Origin: Candidatus Nitrosopolaris nunavutensis
Lineage (GTDB): Archaea; Thermoproteota; Nitrososphaeria; Nitrososphaerales; Nitrososphaeraceae
Length of the DNA: 14,406 nucleotides
Direction of reading: 5' to 3'
Assembly (NCBI GenBank): GCA_002501855.1
Contig: DAOM01000153.1
Span: forward strand, 1 to 14,406
Part shown: positions 6,996 through 13,452 of the stretch, piece by piece
Layout of the letters: each line of letters opens with the position of its first letter
Numbering within the stretch: position 1 is the stretch's first letter
Translations under genes and position numbers: made by a program
Notes under the pieces: generated by a model
What the model saw: the letters and a program-made list of their open reading frames with translations, nothing else
Database searches by the model: none
What the model was told of the DNA's origin: nothing

Positions 6996-7574
6996 ATGAC
7001 TAGAGTGGTCATTACAGGAAATCCTGGAGTTGGAAAGCACACGTGTGCAAAATTCGTATCCGAATTGTTAGGGAAGGCAAAAGTAATCGACATTAACAGG
7101 GTCATACTGAGTAACAACGCGGTAACCTTACCTCGTAGCGCGGTGACTGGAATCGGAGAAATAGACGTTAAAAAAACAGAGAAGCTTATAATAGAAGAAA
7201 TAAAAAAAACAAAAGATGTCGTAATAGTAGGACATCTCGCACCGTATGTGTTAAGGACAACTGGAATTGACCTTGTTGCAGTTTTGAGGCGCTCACCCTA
7301 CCAGTTAGCAAAGATTTTTCGGCAGAGAAAATATACACCTATGAAGATGAAAGAGAATATTGCCGCCGAGATCCTTGGCATCACTCTTTACGACTCTGTG
7401 GAAACATTTGGAAAAGAAAGGGTTGCCGAATTGGATACGACGGGAAAAACTCCACAAGATATTGCCAATGATATCGTTTCAAAATTACAGAAGTCTAGAA
7501 AACAAATAGGGATCATTGATTGGCTTTCTCTAGTATATGAAAAAGGAGATGCTCAAAAGTTCCTCGAGTACTAG
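6996..7574 (+). CDS. AK6/Fap7-type adenylate kinase (NMP kinase-like ATPase)
   Basis: A P-loop NTPase of the AK6 (hCINAP/Fap7) family, which interconverts adenine nucleotides and in eukaryotes and some archaea assists maturation of the small ribosomal subunit through uS11. The Walker A loop is G8NPGVGKHT16. The NMP-binding region has DVVIVGHLAPYVL (74-86). The RRSPYQL segment (98-104), the RQRKYTPMKMKEN stretch and ENIAAEILG (120-128) form the diagnostic AK6 signature around the short lid. At 192 aa it is normal for the archaeal family, with a slightly longer C-terminal tail (about 175-192). The ATG at 6996 gives the GNPG loop at its normal position. It heads a plus-strand group with two RNA-acting genes, fitting a role in ribosome or RNA maturation; a 127-bp gap before the next gene suggests a separate transcript. 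Confidence 0.85.
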   Translation: MTRVVITGNPGVGKHTCAKFVSELLGKAKVIDINRVILSNNAVTLPRSAVTGIGEIDVKKTEKLIIEEIKKTKDVVIVGHLAPYVLRTTGIDLVAVLRRSPYQLAKIFRQRKYTPMKMKENIAAEILGITLYDSVETFGKERVAELDTTGKTPQDIANDIVSKLQKSRKQIGIIDWLSLVYEKGDAQKFLEY

Positions 7575-7587
7575 GTAATTTAGACTG

Positions 7588-7658
7588 AGATAGATTGGTC
7601 AAGTTGACTCTCGAACCTATCTTACTTACCTATGGAAATTTTTATTAATCAACAACAA
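7588..7658 (+). terminator. Weak inverted repeat after the kinase gene
   Basis: A 6-bp inverted repeat (AGATAG at 7588-7593, CTATCT at 7617-7622) is followed by a short T tract (TTTTTATT near 7640-7647). It lies between the kinase stop and the SmAP3 TATA box. This is only weak support for a terminator. Confidence 0.2.
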
Positions 7659-7667
7659 AAATTCATG

Positions 7668-7676
7668 TATATATTA
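7668..7676 (+). promoter_or_regulatory. TATA box of the SmAP3-TgtA operon
   Basis: TATATATTA is centred 30 nt before the ATG at 7702, so SmAP3 and the adjoining TgtA gene probably share this promoter. Confidence 0.5.
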
Positions 7677-7701
7677 CCCCAGCGCTCCACCATGAAATAT
7701 T

Positions 7702-8115
7702 ATGAGTGCAGTGCTTACTCGAAAATTTGGGGAAGAGACGGTTCAATTTCTGGGTAAAAAGGTGTCGGTGGAAACTTCCGATCAAAAAACTTACAATGGA
7801 ACCTTAACTGGCATCGACGAGAAACTCGATGTGGTTTTGGAGAATGTGGAGAGTCTTGGAATCATTAAGATGATTATTAACGGTTCTTTTGTAAAAGAGA
7901 TAAAACTAATGGAAAAGCCATTTGACTTCAAGGCTCTTTCGGATAGAATTGCCAGAGTTTTTCCTGGTTTAGTAAAGATAAGGGAAGACGTAGGAGCTAT
8001 AATTGTGATGGACAAAATTAAAGTCACACAAGCAGGCATCGAGGAAGGGTCTGGGCTTGCAGCAGACAGAGTTAAGGCTATTTATGAAGAATTTATTAGG
8101 GAGATAAAGAAGTAA
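7702..8115 (+). CDS. Two-domain Sm-like archaeal protein (SmAP3 type)
   Basis: A 137-aa protein with an N-terminal Sm fold (about 12-70) and a C-terminal alpha/beta domain (about 75-137). This matches the SmAP3 class known structurally from Pyrobaculum. Sm proteins form heptameric rings that bind RNA. Sm1 is about residues 18-50, with the conserved glycine G33 and D38; Sm2 is about 54-69 (IIKMIINGSFVKEIKL). Two usual uridine-pocket residues differ: the Asn of the D-x-H-M-N motif is D43 (IDEKLDVVL), and the Arg of the IRG motif is N60 (INGS). RNA specificity may therefore differ from canonical Sm rings. There is no signal peptide. It sits just before tgtA with a 3-nt gap, so the two are very likely co-transcribed and translationally coupled. 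Confidence 0.82.
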   Translation: MSAVLTRKFGEETVQFLGKKVSVETSDQKTYNGTLTGIDEKLDVVLENVESLGIIKMIINGSFVKEIKLMEKPFDFKALSDRIARVFPGLVKIREDVGAIIVMDKIKVTQAGIEEGSGLAADRVKAIYEEFIREIKK

Positions 8116-8118
8116 ATT

Positions 8119-9696
8119 TTGTCCTTTGAAGTCAGGTATAGTGACCTGGCTGGGCGCATTGGAAAGCTGGAGACTCCCCATGGTATCCTTGAAACTCCGG
8201 CTTTTATTCCTGTTGTCCATCCTGTAAGGCAGACAATTAGTCCCCAATTTCTAAAAAATTTAGGTTTTAACGGACTGATCACCAATGCGTATACGACACT
8301 AAAATATTATGGTGACGATGCGCGAACTAGAGGGATTCATGATATTCTAAATTATGATGGTGTTATAATGACTGACTCTGGGGGGTATCAAATTTTAGAG
8401 TACGGAGCCATCAAAGCCGAACCCGGAGTTATATCCCAATTTGAAAGAGATATCGGTTCTGATATCTCTGTTCCTCTGGACAAACCAACTGGTTATGGAT
8501 TAAAATATCAAAAAGCGAAAGACCACGTAGAAGAGACACTCGTGAATGCAAAGGATACTCTTGAAGGCAGAAACGTTGGAAGAAAAGATAGCGAACAAGG
8601 CTATGATAATCACAATTGTACGATCTGGGTAGGACCGGTGCAAGGCGGCGAGCATCTAGACCTGGTTAGATATTGTGCAAACGCTCTGGATAAAATGGGA
8701 TTCCCGGTATTAGCTATAGGTAGCCCTGTAGAGGTAATGGAGGCATATGAGTTCTCAATATTGGCGCAAATGATCGCGGCTGTTAAACGCACAGTGCCTA
8801 CAAAGCCCATTCACCTGTTCGGAGCTGGTCATCCGCTCACTATTCCTCTGGCTGTCTCGTTGGGATGCGATATGTTTGATTCGGCTTCATACATGTTATA
8901 TGCCAAAGATGATCGCTATATGCATGCAAATGGCACACTCAAACTCCAAGACCTTTCATATCTTACTTGTCAATGTCCGGTTTGCTGTACCCACACCATC
9001 AAGGAGCTTCGACAAATGAGTAGAGTTGATCGCACAGAAGAAATTGCTAAGCATAATCTATACGTCTTGAAAGCAGAAGTTGGCACAGTCAAACAAGCGA
9101 TAGTCGATGGCAGATTGTGGGAATATGTGATGCTTAAGGCACGCGCTCATCCCAAGCTTATGAAAGCAATGGATCTTTTTAAAAATTTTGAATTCTTGGA
9201 AGATGGAACACCGCTGTTTAAAGGCAAGGCGGTCTTTCTTTATGAACCGATAGATCAATACAGACCAGAAGCTAGGAGGTTCAGAAGAATCGTCTCTACG
9301 TTTAGATCAGTAGTCAAAAAGAACTTAGTTTTATATCCAATAATGCAACTACAGCCATTTTACACTACAAGGGATTTTGTTCAGCTTGTAAAAAAATTCC
9401 CCGATGCACAGATTTGTGCATATAATCAATTCCTTGGGGTTATTCCAGTAGAAATATGTGATATCTTCCCTGCAGCTCACCATCTGAGTTCGGCGACTGC
9501 AGCAACATGTCACCAAGCCAAGGATTATCCAACGTTCATTGAATCCCTTGACGCCTTCTTGGCATGCAATACTTTTGGAGACATAACTATAGTTGCAGAT
9601 GATTTTATGCATGACCTCATATACAATAGTACGTACAAAGCCAAATTAAATGCAAAAGTTTTGGACTATAAAGAAGGAATTGTTTTTGAATTGTAA
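8119..9696 (+). CDS. tgtA: Archaeosine tRNA-guanine transglycosylase
   Basis: Exchanges guanine at position 15 in the D-loop of archaeal tRNAs for preQ0, the first committed step of archaeosine synthesis. The TIM-barrel catalytic domain spans about 1-350. The MTDSGGYQ loop (84-91) holds the active-site Asp D86, GPVQGG is at 172-177, and D254 in DMFDSASY is the expected nucleophile. Zinc ligands are C284, C286, C289 and H312. An archaeal-specific C-terminal domain follows (about 370-525). Euryarchaeal enzymes usually run to about 580 aa or more and end in a PUA domain; this 525-aa protein stops before one. The start is TTG at 8119, 3 nt after the SmAP3 stop; MSFEVRYSDLAGRIG fits the family N-terminus, so this start is preferred. 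It is co-transcribed with SmAP3. Enzymes for preQ0 synthesis and archaeosine completion are not in the window. Confidence 0.93.
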   Translation: MSFEVRYSDLAGRIGKLETPHGILETPAFIPVVHPVRQTISPQFLKNLGFNGLITNAYTTLKYYGDDARTRGIHDILNYDGVIMTDSGGYQILEYGAIKAEPGVISQFERDIGSDISVPLDKPTGYGLKYQKAKDHVEETLVNAKDTLEGRNVGRKDSEQGYDNHNCTIWVGPVQGGEHLDLVRYCANALDKMGFPVLAIGSPVEVMEAYEFSILAQMIAAVKRTVPTKPIHLFGAGHPLTIPLAVSLGCDMFDSASYMLYAKDDRYMHANGTLKLQDLSYLTCQCPVCCTHTIKELRQMSRVDRTEEIAKHNLYVLKAEVGTVKQAIVDGRLWEYVMLKARAHPKLMKAMDLFKNFEFLEDGTPLFKGKAVFLYEPIDQYRPEARRFRRIVSTFRSVVKKNLVLYPIMQLQPFYTTRDFVQLVKKFPDAQICAYNQFLGVIPVEICDIFPAAHHLSSATAATCHQAKDYPTFIESLDAFLACNTFGDITIVADDFMHDLIYNSTYKAKLNAKVLDYKEGIVFEL

Positions 9697-9979
9697 TCAT
9701 GTCTTAATAAGGACGTTCCAGCAGAGCGGTTACGCTGGATAAATAATCATCCACGTAACTACCATGTTCGTTATCACATCATGCACCCATCAGCCGATCC
9801 ATCGAGCTCGTTCATTCAACTTGAATTTGGACAGCTCTGCCGAAAGGGATATCCTCCAGAGGACATTAAAAAATCAGACCAAGGTAATGATGCATGCTCA
9901 CTGTCTACGAGGCAGAGCTAAAGGGAAAGATAGGAAGACTTACAACTGACTTGCAATACTTGGCAGTCGAACTTTAAAT
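9697..9979. other. Spacer after tgtA with a possible structured RNA
   Basis: A small hairpin CCAGC/GCTGG (9720-9739) starts 23 nt after the TgtA stop. Further on, a 9-bp perfect inverted repeat (AGCTCTGCC at 9833-9841, GGCAGAGCT at 9911-9919) encloses 69 nt. That interior contains its own short hairpin (TCCT/AGGA, 9852-9863) and the palindrome TGCATGCA-like core near 9893. There is no T-arm or D-arm motif, so it is not a tRNA. A 61-codon open frame across it (9764-9949) looks like chance. Confidence 0.25.
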
Positions 9980-10264
9980 TTATACAATTCTATTCTTAAC
10001 ATTTCCTTGTACTGCTTCGATCCTCCGACCAAACCACAAGTTGGCATTACCTTCAGAAGATTTAATTTGTACCAGGAGCATCCCTGTCGTCTTCTCAATT
10101 TTTGTCAAAGCACTAGTATCGAGATAATAATCGTCAGCACCGAATATTAGAAATTCCCAGCCTTCTCCTGATGCATATTTATAATTAAAATTTTTTTTAA
10201 ATTCGACAGCATGTAATATCCATTCTATGCATTCATCTATTTGTAGTTGCGTTAGTTAGCTCAC
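9980..10264 (-). pseudogene. Remnant of a small protein gene with a stop at codon 3
   Basis: On the minus strand a GTG at 10264-10262 is followed by AGC and then TAA (10258-10256). After that the same frame stays open for 91 codons to a TAA at 9982-9980. The downstream part reads like a folded soluble protein: IDECIEWILHAVEF, GWEFLIFGADDYYLDTSAL, then MLLVQIKS and NLWFGRRIEAV, with alternating hydrophobic and polar residues and several aromatic residues. No ATG or GTG occurs in frame before codon 58. The simplest reading is a gene of about 94 codons inactivated by one nonsense change such as CAA, AAA or GAA to TAA. An unusual start codon or a sequencing error are alternatives. I do not recognise the family. 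Confidence 0.45.
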
Positions 10265-10604
10265 TTTTTCTTTACTTGTAACGATATTTTTTAAGGGGTT
10301 GGGTCATATTAACCAGAAAAGTAAGAGAAAAGTTAGAATGTAACAAATCAACTTGATTGCCTCAGACTAAAAATGTAGCAGAAGGAAAGTGAATTGGCGC
10401 AATGAGTATCGACTTCGACATAATCTGCCTTAGCTCAATCACCTGCCTGTTTACTAGACGTCTGAGACGCGGCTTTTATTATAATGGTTCTAATAATATC
10501 ATGAATACATTGCCCCCGAATGTAAGAAGATAGAGGCGCATTGAATTAAAAATGCTTATAAGGATGCGATAAAACGCTTTCACCTAAAAAGGCATTCCGA
10601 GGAT
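10265..10604. other. Gene-poor spacer upstream of the second CDF
   Basis: No convincing gene. A 43-codon frame (10402-10533) has no support beyond being open. Notable are a palindrome AGACGTCT (10458-10465) overlapping CGTCTGAGACG, followed by CTTTTATT, a possible minor hairpin terminator; and a strong TATA-like box TGCTTATAAGG at about 10552-10562. That box has no annotated gene at the expected distance other than the short frame at 10605. Confidence 0.3.
10552..10562 (+). promoter_or_regulatory. Strong TATA-like box far upstream of the second CDF
   Basis: TGCTTATAAGG would place a transcription start near 10582, about 135 nt before the CDF start and 23 nt before the short frame at 10605. 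It implies either a long leader or a short upstream transcript. Confidence 0.3.
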
Positions 10605-10715
10605 ATGATGATTATTTTTAAACTCGTATCTTATTGTTATTATTATTTTTTACCAAATCGCGCTTACTCTAACAGTAGAAAAAGGTATATTGATTTAAGA
10701 AAATACAAAATGTAA
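10605..10715 (+). CDS. Possible 36-aa upstream ORF before the second CDF
   Basis: ATG ATG opens a 36-codon frame beginning MMIIFKLVSY and rich in Tyr, with a basic C-terminal half (NSRKRYIDLRKYKM). Its TAA ends two nucleotides before the GTG of the CDF, an arrangement that permits translational coupling. A GAGG sequence lies just upstream and a strong TATA-like box lies about 45 nt before it. The CDF also has its own closer TATA-like element (10686-10697) inside this frame, so the short frame could simply be promoter DNA. Low confidence. Confidence 0.25.
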   Translation: MMIIFKLVSYCYYYFLPNRAYSNSRKRYIDLRKYKM

Positions 10716-10717
10716 CA

Positions 10718-11680
10718 GTGGTTAGAAGCTCAAAAAAAGCCGTTTATGCAGCTCTTTTTGGTAATCTTGGTATAGCTATAGCCAAACTCATCGCGGCTAT
10801 TCTCACCGGCAGCACAGCAATGTTCGCAGAAACGCTGCACTCTATTTCGGATACATTTAACCAAGTACTGCTTCTATTCGGAATCAAAACCAGCACTAAG
10901 GCTGCTACTGAACAACATCCTTTCGGATACGGAAAAGAGCAATTCTTTTGGTCATTCGTTGTAGCAACCATGCTATTTGGAATATCTGGCATCTTGTCGT
11001 TACAACAAGGTTTTGGTTCATTATTGAGTAGGATTCATCATATCCAGAACGCTGACGTGAGCTATGTCATTTTGGCGATATCTGCTGCTTTTGAAGCGAA
11101 TGCATTAAGAGTTGCATTGCTCCTAGCTAAAGAGTCTATTGAAGCACGCGGAGAGAAGATAAGTCTTAATACGCTAGTGCAGGAATTCCGGGAAAGCAAA
11201 GATCCTTCTGTTATTACAGTTATGGTTGAAGATTCGGCAGCATTGGTTGGGATCGTTGTTGCAGGCATAGGTATATTTTTTTCTGAGGCAACTGGAGATA
11301 CAATCTACGATTCTTTAAGTTCAGTTGCTATAGGAGGTATTTTGATGGCTTTTGCTTACTTTCTAGCTAAAGAGAACAAGGCACTACTAATAGGTGAGTC
11401 GATATCAAGGAAGGATTACAATAAGATCGTGAAACTCGTCAATGAGATGCCAGATGTCAACAGAATAATAACCATGCGTACCATGCACTTCGCTCCTGAA
11501 GATGTGTTAGTTACTATTGAAGTAAATCTTGTTGATGGTTTGGATACGGACAAAATCGAATCTGTAATAGATAATATAGAACAGAAGGTAAAACAGACTA
11601 TCCCATATATTAATCCAGCCAAAGTTTATGTGGAAGTAGAACAAGACAAACTCTCTGATTCCTACAGGAAAAAGAGGTAA
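10718..11680 (+). CDS. CDF transporter of the ZnT9-like type, atypical metal site
   Basis: A second cation diffusion facilitator (320 aa) with normal family length, unrelated in detail to the one at 84-1658. Six transmembrane helices lie between about 8 and 225. TM2 carries H41xxxD45 (LHSISDTF), and the HPFGYGKEQFFW segment (67-78) follows. In TM5 the usual HxxxD is replaced by VMVEDSAAL: D172 is kept, the His position is V168, and an extra acid E171 is next to it. This pattern resembles the SLC30A9/ZnT9-like branch. A long cytosolic loop (about 135-164) separates TM4 and TM5. One C-terminal ferredoxin-like domain (about 232-310) follows. The start is GTG, with TATATTGATTTAAG about 30 nt upstream suggesting a leaderless mRNA. 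The substrate cannot be assigned; the changed site argues against assuming zinc efflux. Confidence 0.88.
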   Translation: MVRSSKKAVYAALFGNLGIAIAKLIAAILTGSTAMFAETLHSISDTFNQVLLLFGIKTSTKAATEQHPFGYGKEQFFWSFVVATMLFGISGILSLQQGFGSLLSRIHHIQNADVSYVILAISAAFEANALRVALLLAKESIEARGEKISLNTLVQEFRESKDPSVITVMVEDSAALVGIVVAGIGIFFSEATGDTIYDSLSSVAIGGILMAFAYFLAKENKALLIGESISRKDYNKIVKLVNEMPDVNRIITMRTMHFAPEDVLVTIEVNLVDGLDTDKIESVIDNIEQKVKQTIPYINPAKVYVEVEQDKLSDSYRKKR

Positions 11681-11733
11681 GAAAAAGGAATAACGAGCAC
11701 GGGTAACTTAAAATTTCATAGCAGCCTGGAATA

Positions 11734-11966
11734 TTAGATTCGTAATGCGGTTACGTATGGGATACGGTCCACATCAATCTCAGATAGGTTATGTGAATTG
11801 CTGAGCTCGTATGCTGTATCTTCTGCATGTTTTAAATTGGGCGAGCCTAGACATCACGATGTTATAGTGCACCCATAATTCATCTAAAGCTTTAGTCAAT
11901 CATTAATAATTCTATGCAACCATCGCTATTGAAGTCTACAAAAATGAAGAGATATGAATGACTCAT
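11734..11966 (-). pseudogene. Possible frameshifted remnant of a small protein
   Basis: Reading the minus strand, ATG at 11966 opens MSHSYLFIFVDFNSDGCIEL and stops after 24 codons. The next frame continues with KALDELWVHYNIVMSRLAQF, and a third with KHAEDTAYELSNSHNLSEID up to DVDRIPYVTALRI and a TAA at 11736-11734. Each piece looks like protein, and the pieces join end to end with two apparent frameshifts, giving about 77 codons in total. The DFNSDG stretch recalls a calcium-binding loop, but this is only a resemblance. Stitching frames is subjective, so chance is a real alternative. Confidence 0.25.
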
Positions 11967-12007
11967 GGAGAACTAGGAATAAATCCCTCTTTCTAATTCT
12001 ACTAGAG

Positions 12008-12030
12008 TACGAATAAATAGCTTATTCGTA
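12008..12030 (+). promoter_or_regulatory. Perfect 9-bp palindrome over the zincin promoter
   Basis: TACGAATAA (12008-12016) and TTATTCGTA (12022-12030) form a perfect 9-bp inverted repeat with a 5-bp spacer (ATAGC). It ends 21 nt before the ATG at 12052. The A/T-rich centre, ATAAATAG, is also the best TATA candidate, about 35 nt before the start. A dimeric repressor bound here would block TBP, so an operator is the most likely reading; an RNA hairpin is less likely because the transcript should start downstream. Confidence 0.5.
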
Positions 12031-12051
12031 ATCATTTCAAACCACTCGCTT

Positions 12052-12402
12052 ATGTCTGGGCCAGACGATTTAATGCAGGCAAAAATAGTTCATCTGATTC
12101 TTAACAAGAAAACCGAGGAAGCACTAGAAAAATTAAGCGATTTTTATCATGTTGACACTCCTGAAATAGTAGTTGGTACAATCAAAGGAAAGAGAAGAAC
12201 TGTATACGCAGTGTATGTTCAAAAAGAAAGAAAAATCTACGCATTAAATTCTGACATCTTCTACAATCCTTTCGTGGTGTTACACGAATATTATCATCAT
12301 ATAAGATCAAAGGGTGGCACGCACCGGGGGTCCGAAAAGCGTGCCAATTTGTACGCTCAACACTTCATAATGGCGTATAAAAAGGTAATGGGAAGTAACT
12401 AG
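12052..12402 (+). CDS. Minimal zincin-like metallopeptidase (HExxH)
   Basis: A 116-aa protein with the zinc protease motif H78-E79-Y80-Y81-H82 in a predicted helix (VVLHEYYHHIRS), followed at 95-103 by E95-KRANLYAQ. The glutamate in an ExxANxxA context is the usual third ligand in small ImmA/IrrE-like and related minimal zincins. Before it are a helical N-terminus (5-32) and a beta region (39-70: EIVVGTIKG, RTVYAVYV, RKIYALNSDIFY) that fits the typical sheet leading to the active-site helix. There is no signal peptide or membrane segment, so it should act in the cytosol. No adjacent helix-turn-helix repressor or antitoxin is visible, unlike many ImmA pairs. A palindrome lies over its promoter. 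Protease activity is inferred from the motif; the target is unknown. Confidence 0.72.
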   Translation: MSGPDDLMQAKIVHLILNKKTEEALEKLSDFYHVDTPEIVVGTIKGKRRTVYAVYVQKERKIYALNSDIFYNPFVVLHEYYHHIRSKGGTHRGSEKRANLYAQHFIMAYKKVMGSN

Positions 12403-12690
12403 AAACGCACCCAGACTGCCTACGTAGGGTAGATGTGTAACAGTAGTTATAGATTAATCGTTACAAATATGCCGTTCCAAAAGTTCTATGACCTATACAT
12501 TATGCACTGCATCGGATAACAATCTCTTTTCCTGGTATTCAGAGGGTTTCAAAACTGCATAGTACGGAGCTTGTCTACGTACATGTTCTACATGCAATCG
12601 AATAGAGAGCAATGACTATGTGTGTAGAAAGAAAAGGTCATATGCGAATGCCCTATGAAATACAAAAGGTAGTAGCAATAATCAGCAGCA
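12403..12690. other. Gene-poor spacer after the zincin
   Basis: No supported gene. One plus-strand frame is open for about 41 codons, hits TAG near 12601, and resumes for about 30 codons to 12705, but nothing in it is recognisable and this length is expected by chance in AT-rich DNA. No convincing terminator is seen after the zincin stop. Confidence 0.3.
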
Positions 12691-12700
12691 ATTTTATAAG
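12691..12700 (+). promoter_or_regulatory. TATA box of the zinc-ribbon membrane protein
   Basis: ATTTTATAAG is centred about 36 nt before the TTG at 12732, consistent with a short-leader transcript starting near 12722. Confidence 0.45.
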
Positions 12701-12731
12701 ACCGTAGGATCAAATAATAGCTGACGAGTAA

Positions 12732-13049
12732 TTGAGTACTAACAACAAAAAGTTTCTTATTAACCAAATAATGTGGTTAGGCCTATCCCTTGGTATCAGC
12801 CTCGCCATATCTTTCATCGTACCCTTTCCTTATTCGTTGGTTGTTATAATAGGTGTTTTCATTCTGCTCAACTTCTACATGAGAAAGAGAATGATGGGAA
12901 GAATGGGTGGCGGGATGTTTGGTTCGATGTCCTCTTCTTCAACCTTCGGTGATAATTCGCTGAAATACTACTGTATGGGCTGCGGAACGAAACATAAAGA
13001 GGCTGCGTGTCCAAAATGTGGCTCTAAGATGAAAAGAGTAGGCAGTTGA
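12732..13049 (+). CDS. Small membrane protein with C-terminal zinc ribbon
   Basis: A 105-aa protein with two predicted membrane helices (about 10-30 and 34-49) joined by a tight Pro-containing turn. A basic stop-transfer segment follows (MRKRMMGRM, 50-58), then a Gly/Ser/Met-rich linker (59-75) and a zinc ribbon with C81xxC84 and C93xxC96 (YYCMGCGTKHKEAACPKCGS). The basic residues after the second helix put both ends, including the ribbon, in the cytoplasm. The start is TTG at 12732, chosen because STNNKKFLINQ precedes the first helix and a TATA box is at the right distance. This architecture occurs in many archaeal small membrane proteins of unknown role; the ribbon could recruit protein or nucleic acid to the membrane. 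No specific function is assigned. Confidence 0.72.
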   Translation: MSTNNKKFLINQIMWLGLSLGISLAISFIVPFPYSLVVIIGVFILLNFYMRKRMMGRMGGGMFGSMSSSSTFGDNSLKYYCMGCGTKHKEAACPKCGSKMKRVGS

Positions 13050-13215
13050 GATAAACGACCGTCATAAACAACTAAAAACAAGTGCTCATTAGTAGAGCTA
13101 CGATGATAAATATCCATGGGTAATATGTCTGCTTGACAGCTACTTTAACTCCGAATGTTGGTTTCACCTACAGTAATATTATGCAGTACTATTACGCGTA
13201 TGGGAAGAAGTAGGA
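13050..13215. other. Spacer after the zinc-ribbon gene
   Basis: No gene, terminator or repeat that I can support, apart from scattered stop codons in all frames. It leads into a short possible frame at 13216. Confidence 0.3.
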
Positions 13216-13395
13216 TTGACTATCACTGCAGAATCAGACATCCTCGTATTGCTTACTACAACATTGTTGTCAACCGCATCGATAGCTGTGGCGATATTAA
13301 TAAGGCGCACCGCCATTGGTGATGGCAATACAAAATGTTACTTAGCATACATAAAAGTTGCTTTTCACCACCACCTAAATCCTTTCTTTGCCTAA
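13216..13395 (+). CDS. Possible 59-aa single-span membrane protein
   Basis: A TTG start preceded by the purine-rich GGAAGAAGTAGGA opens a 59-codon frame. It begins MTITAESDILVLLTTTLLST, has one good hydrophobic helix (about 9-29), then two arginines and a tail with HHH at 51-53. The frame is open for a further dozen codons upstream without a start codon. There is no clear TATA box, and opposing-strand frames overlap it, so it may be chance. I do not recognise it. Confidence 0.25.
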   Translation: MTITAESDILVLLTTTLLSTASIAVAILIRRTAIGDGNTKCYLAYIKVAFHHHLNPFFA

Positions 13396-13452
13396 CAAAA
13401 CCAATAAGCATGGCAGAAGAAAATATCGGTTGCTGCAACAAATAATTACGGT

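Noticed and set aside
9833..9919. tRNA with a long variable arm
   Set aside because: No GGTTC-type T-arm, D-arm or anticodon stem can be drawn; only the closing stem resembles one.
9764..9949. 61-codon plus-strand frame after tgtA
   Set aside because: No motif, it overlaps the inverted repeat, and its start has no promoter at the expected distance.
10605..10640. Box C/D small RNA (ATGATGA present at 10605)
   Set aside because: No CTGA box D at a suitable distance on the same strand.
12520..12705. Plus-strand frame of 41 codons, TAG, then 30 codons, as a possible interrupted gene
   Set aside because: The open lengths are expected by chance in AT-rich DNA and no family is recognisable.
13256..13441. 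61-codon minus-strand frame before the GT-C-like gene
   Set aside because: It overlaps the opposite-strand frame, with no motif and no promoter.
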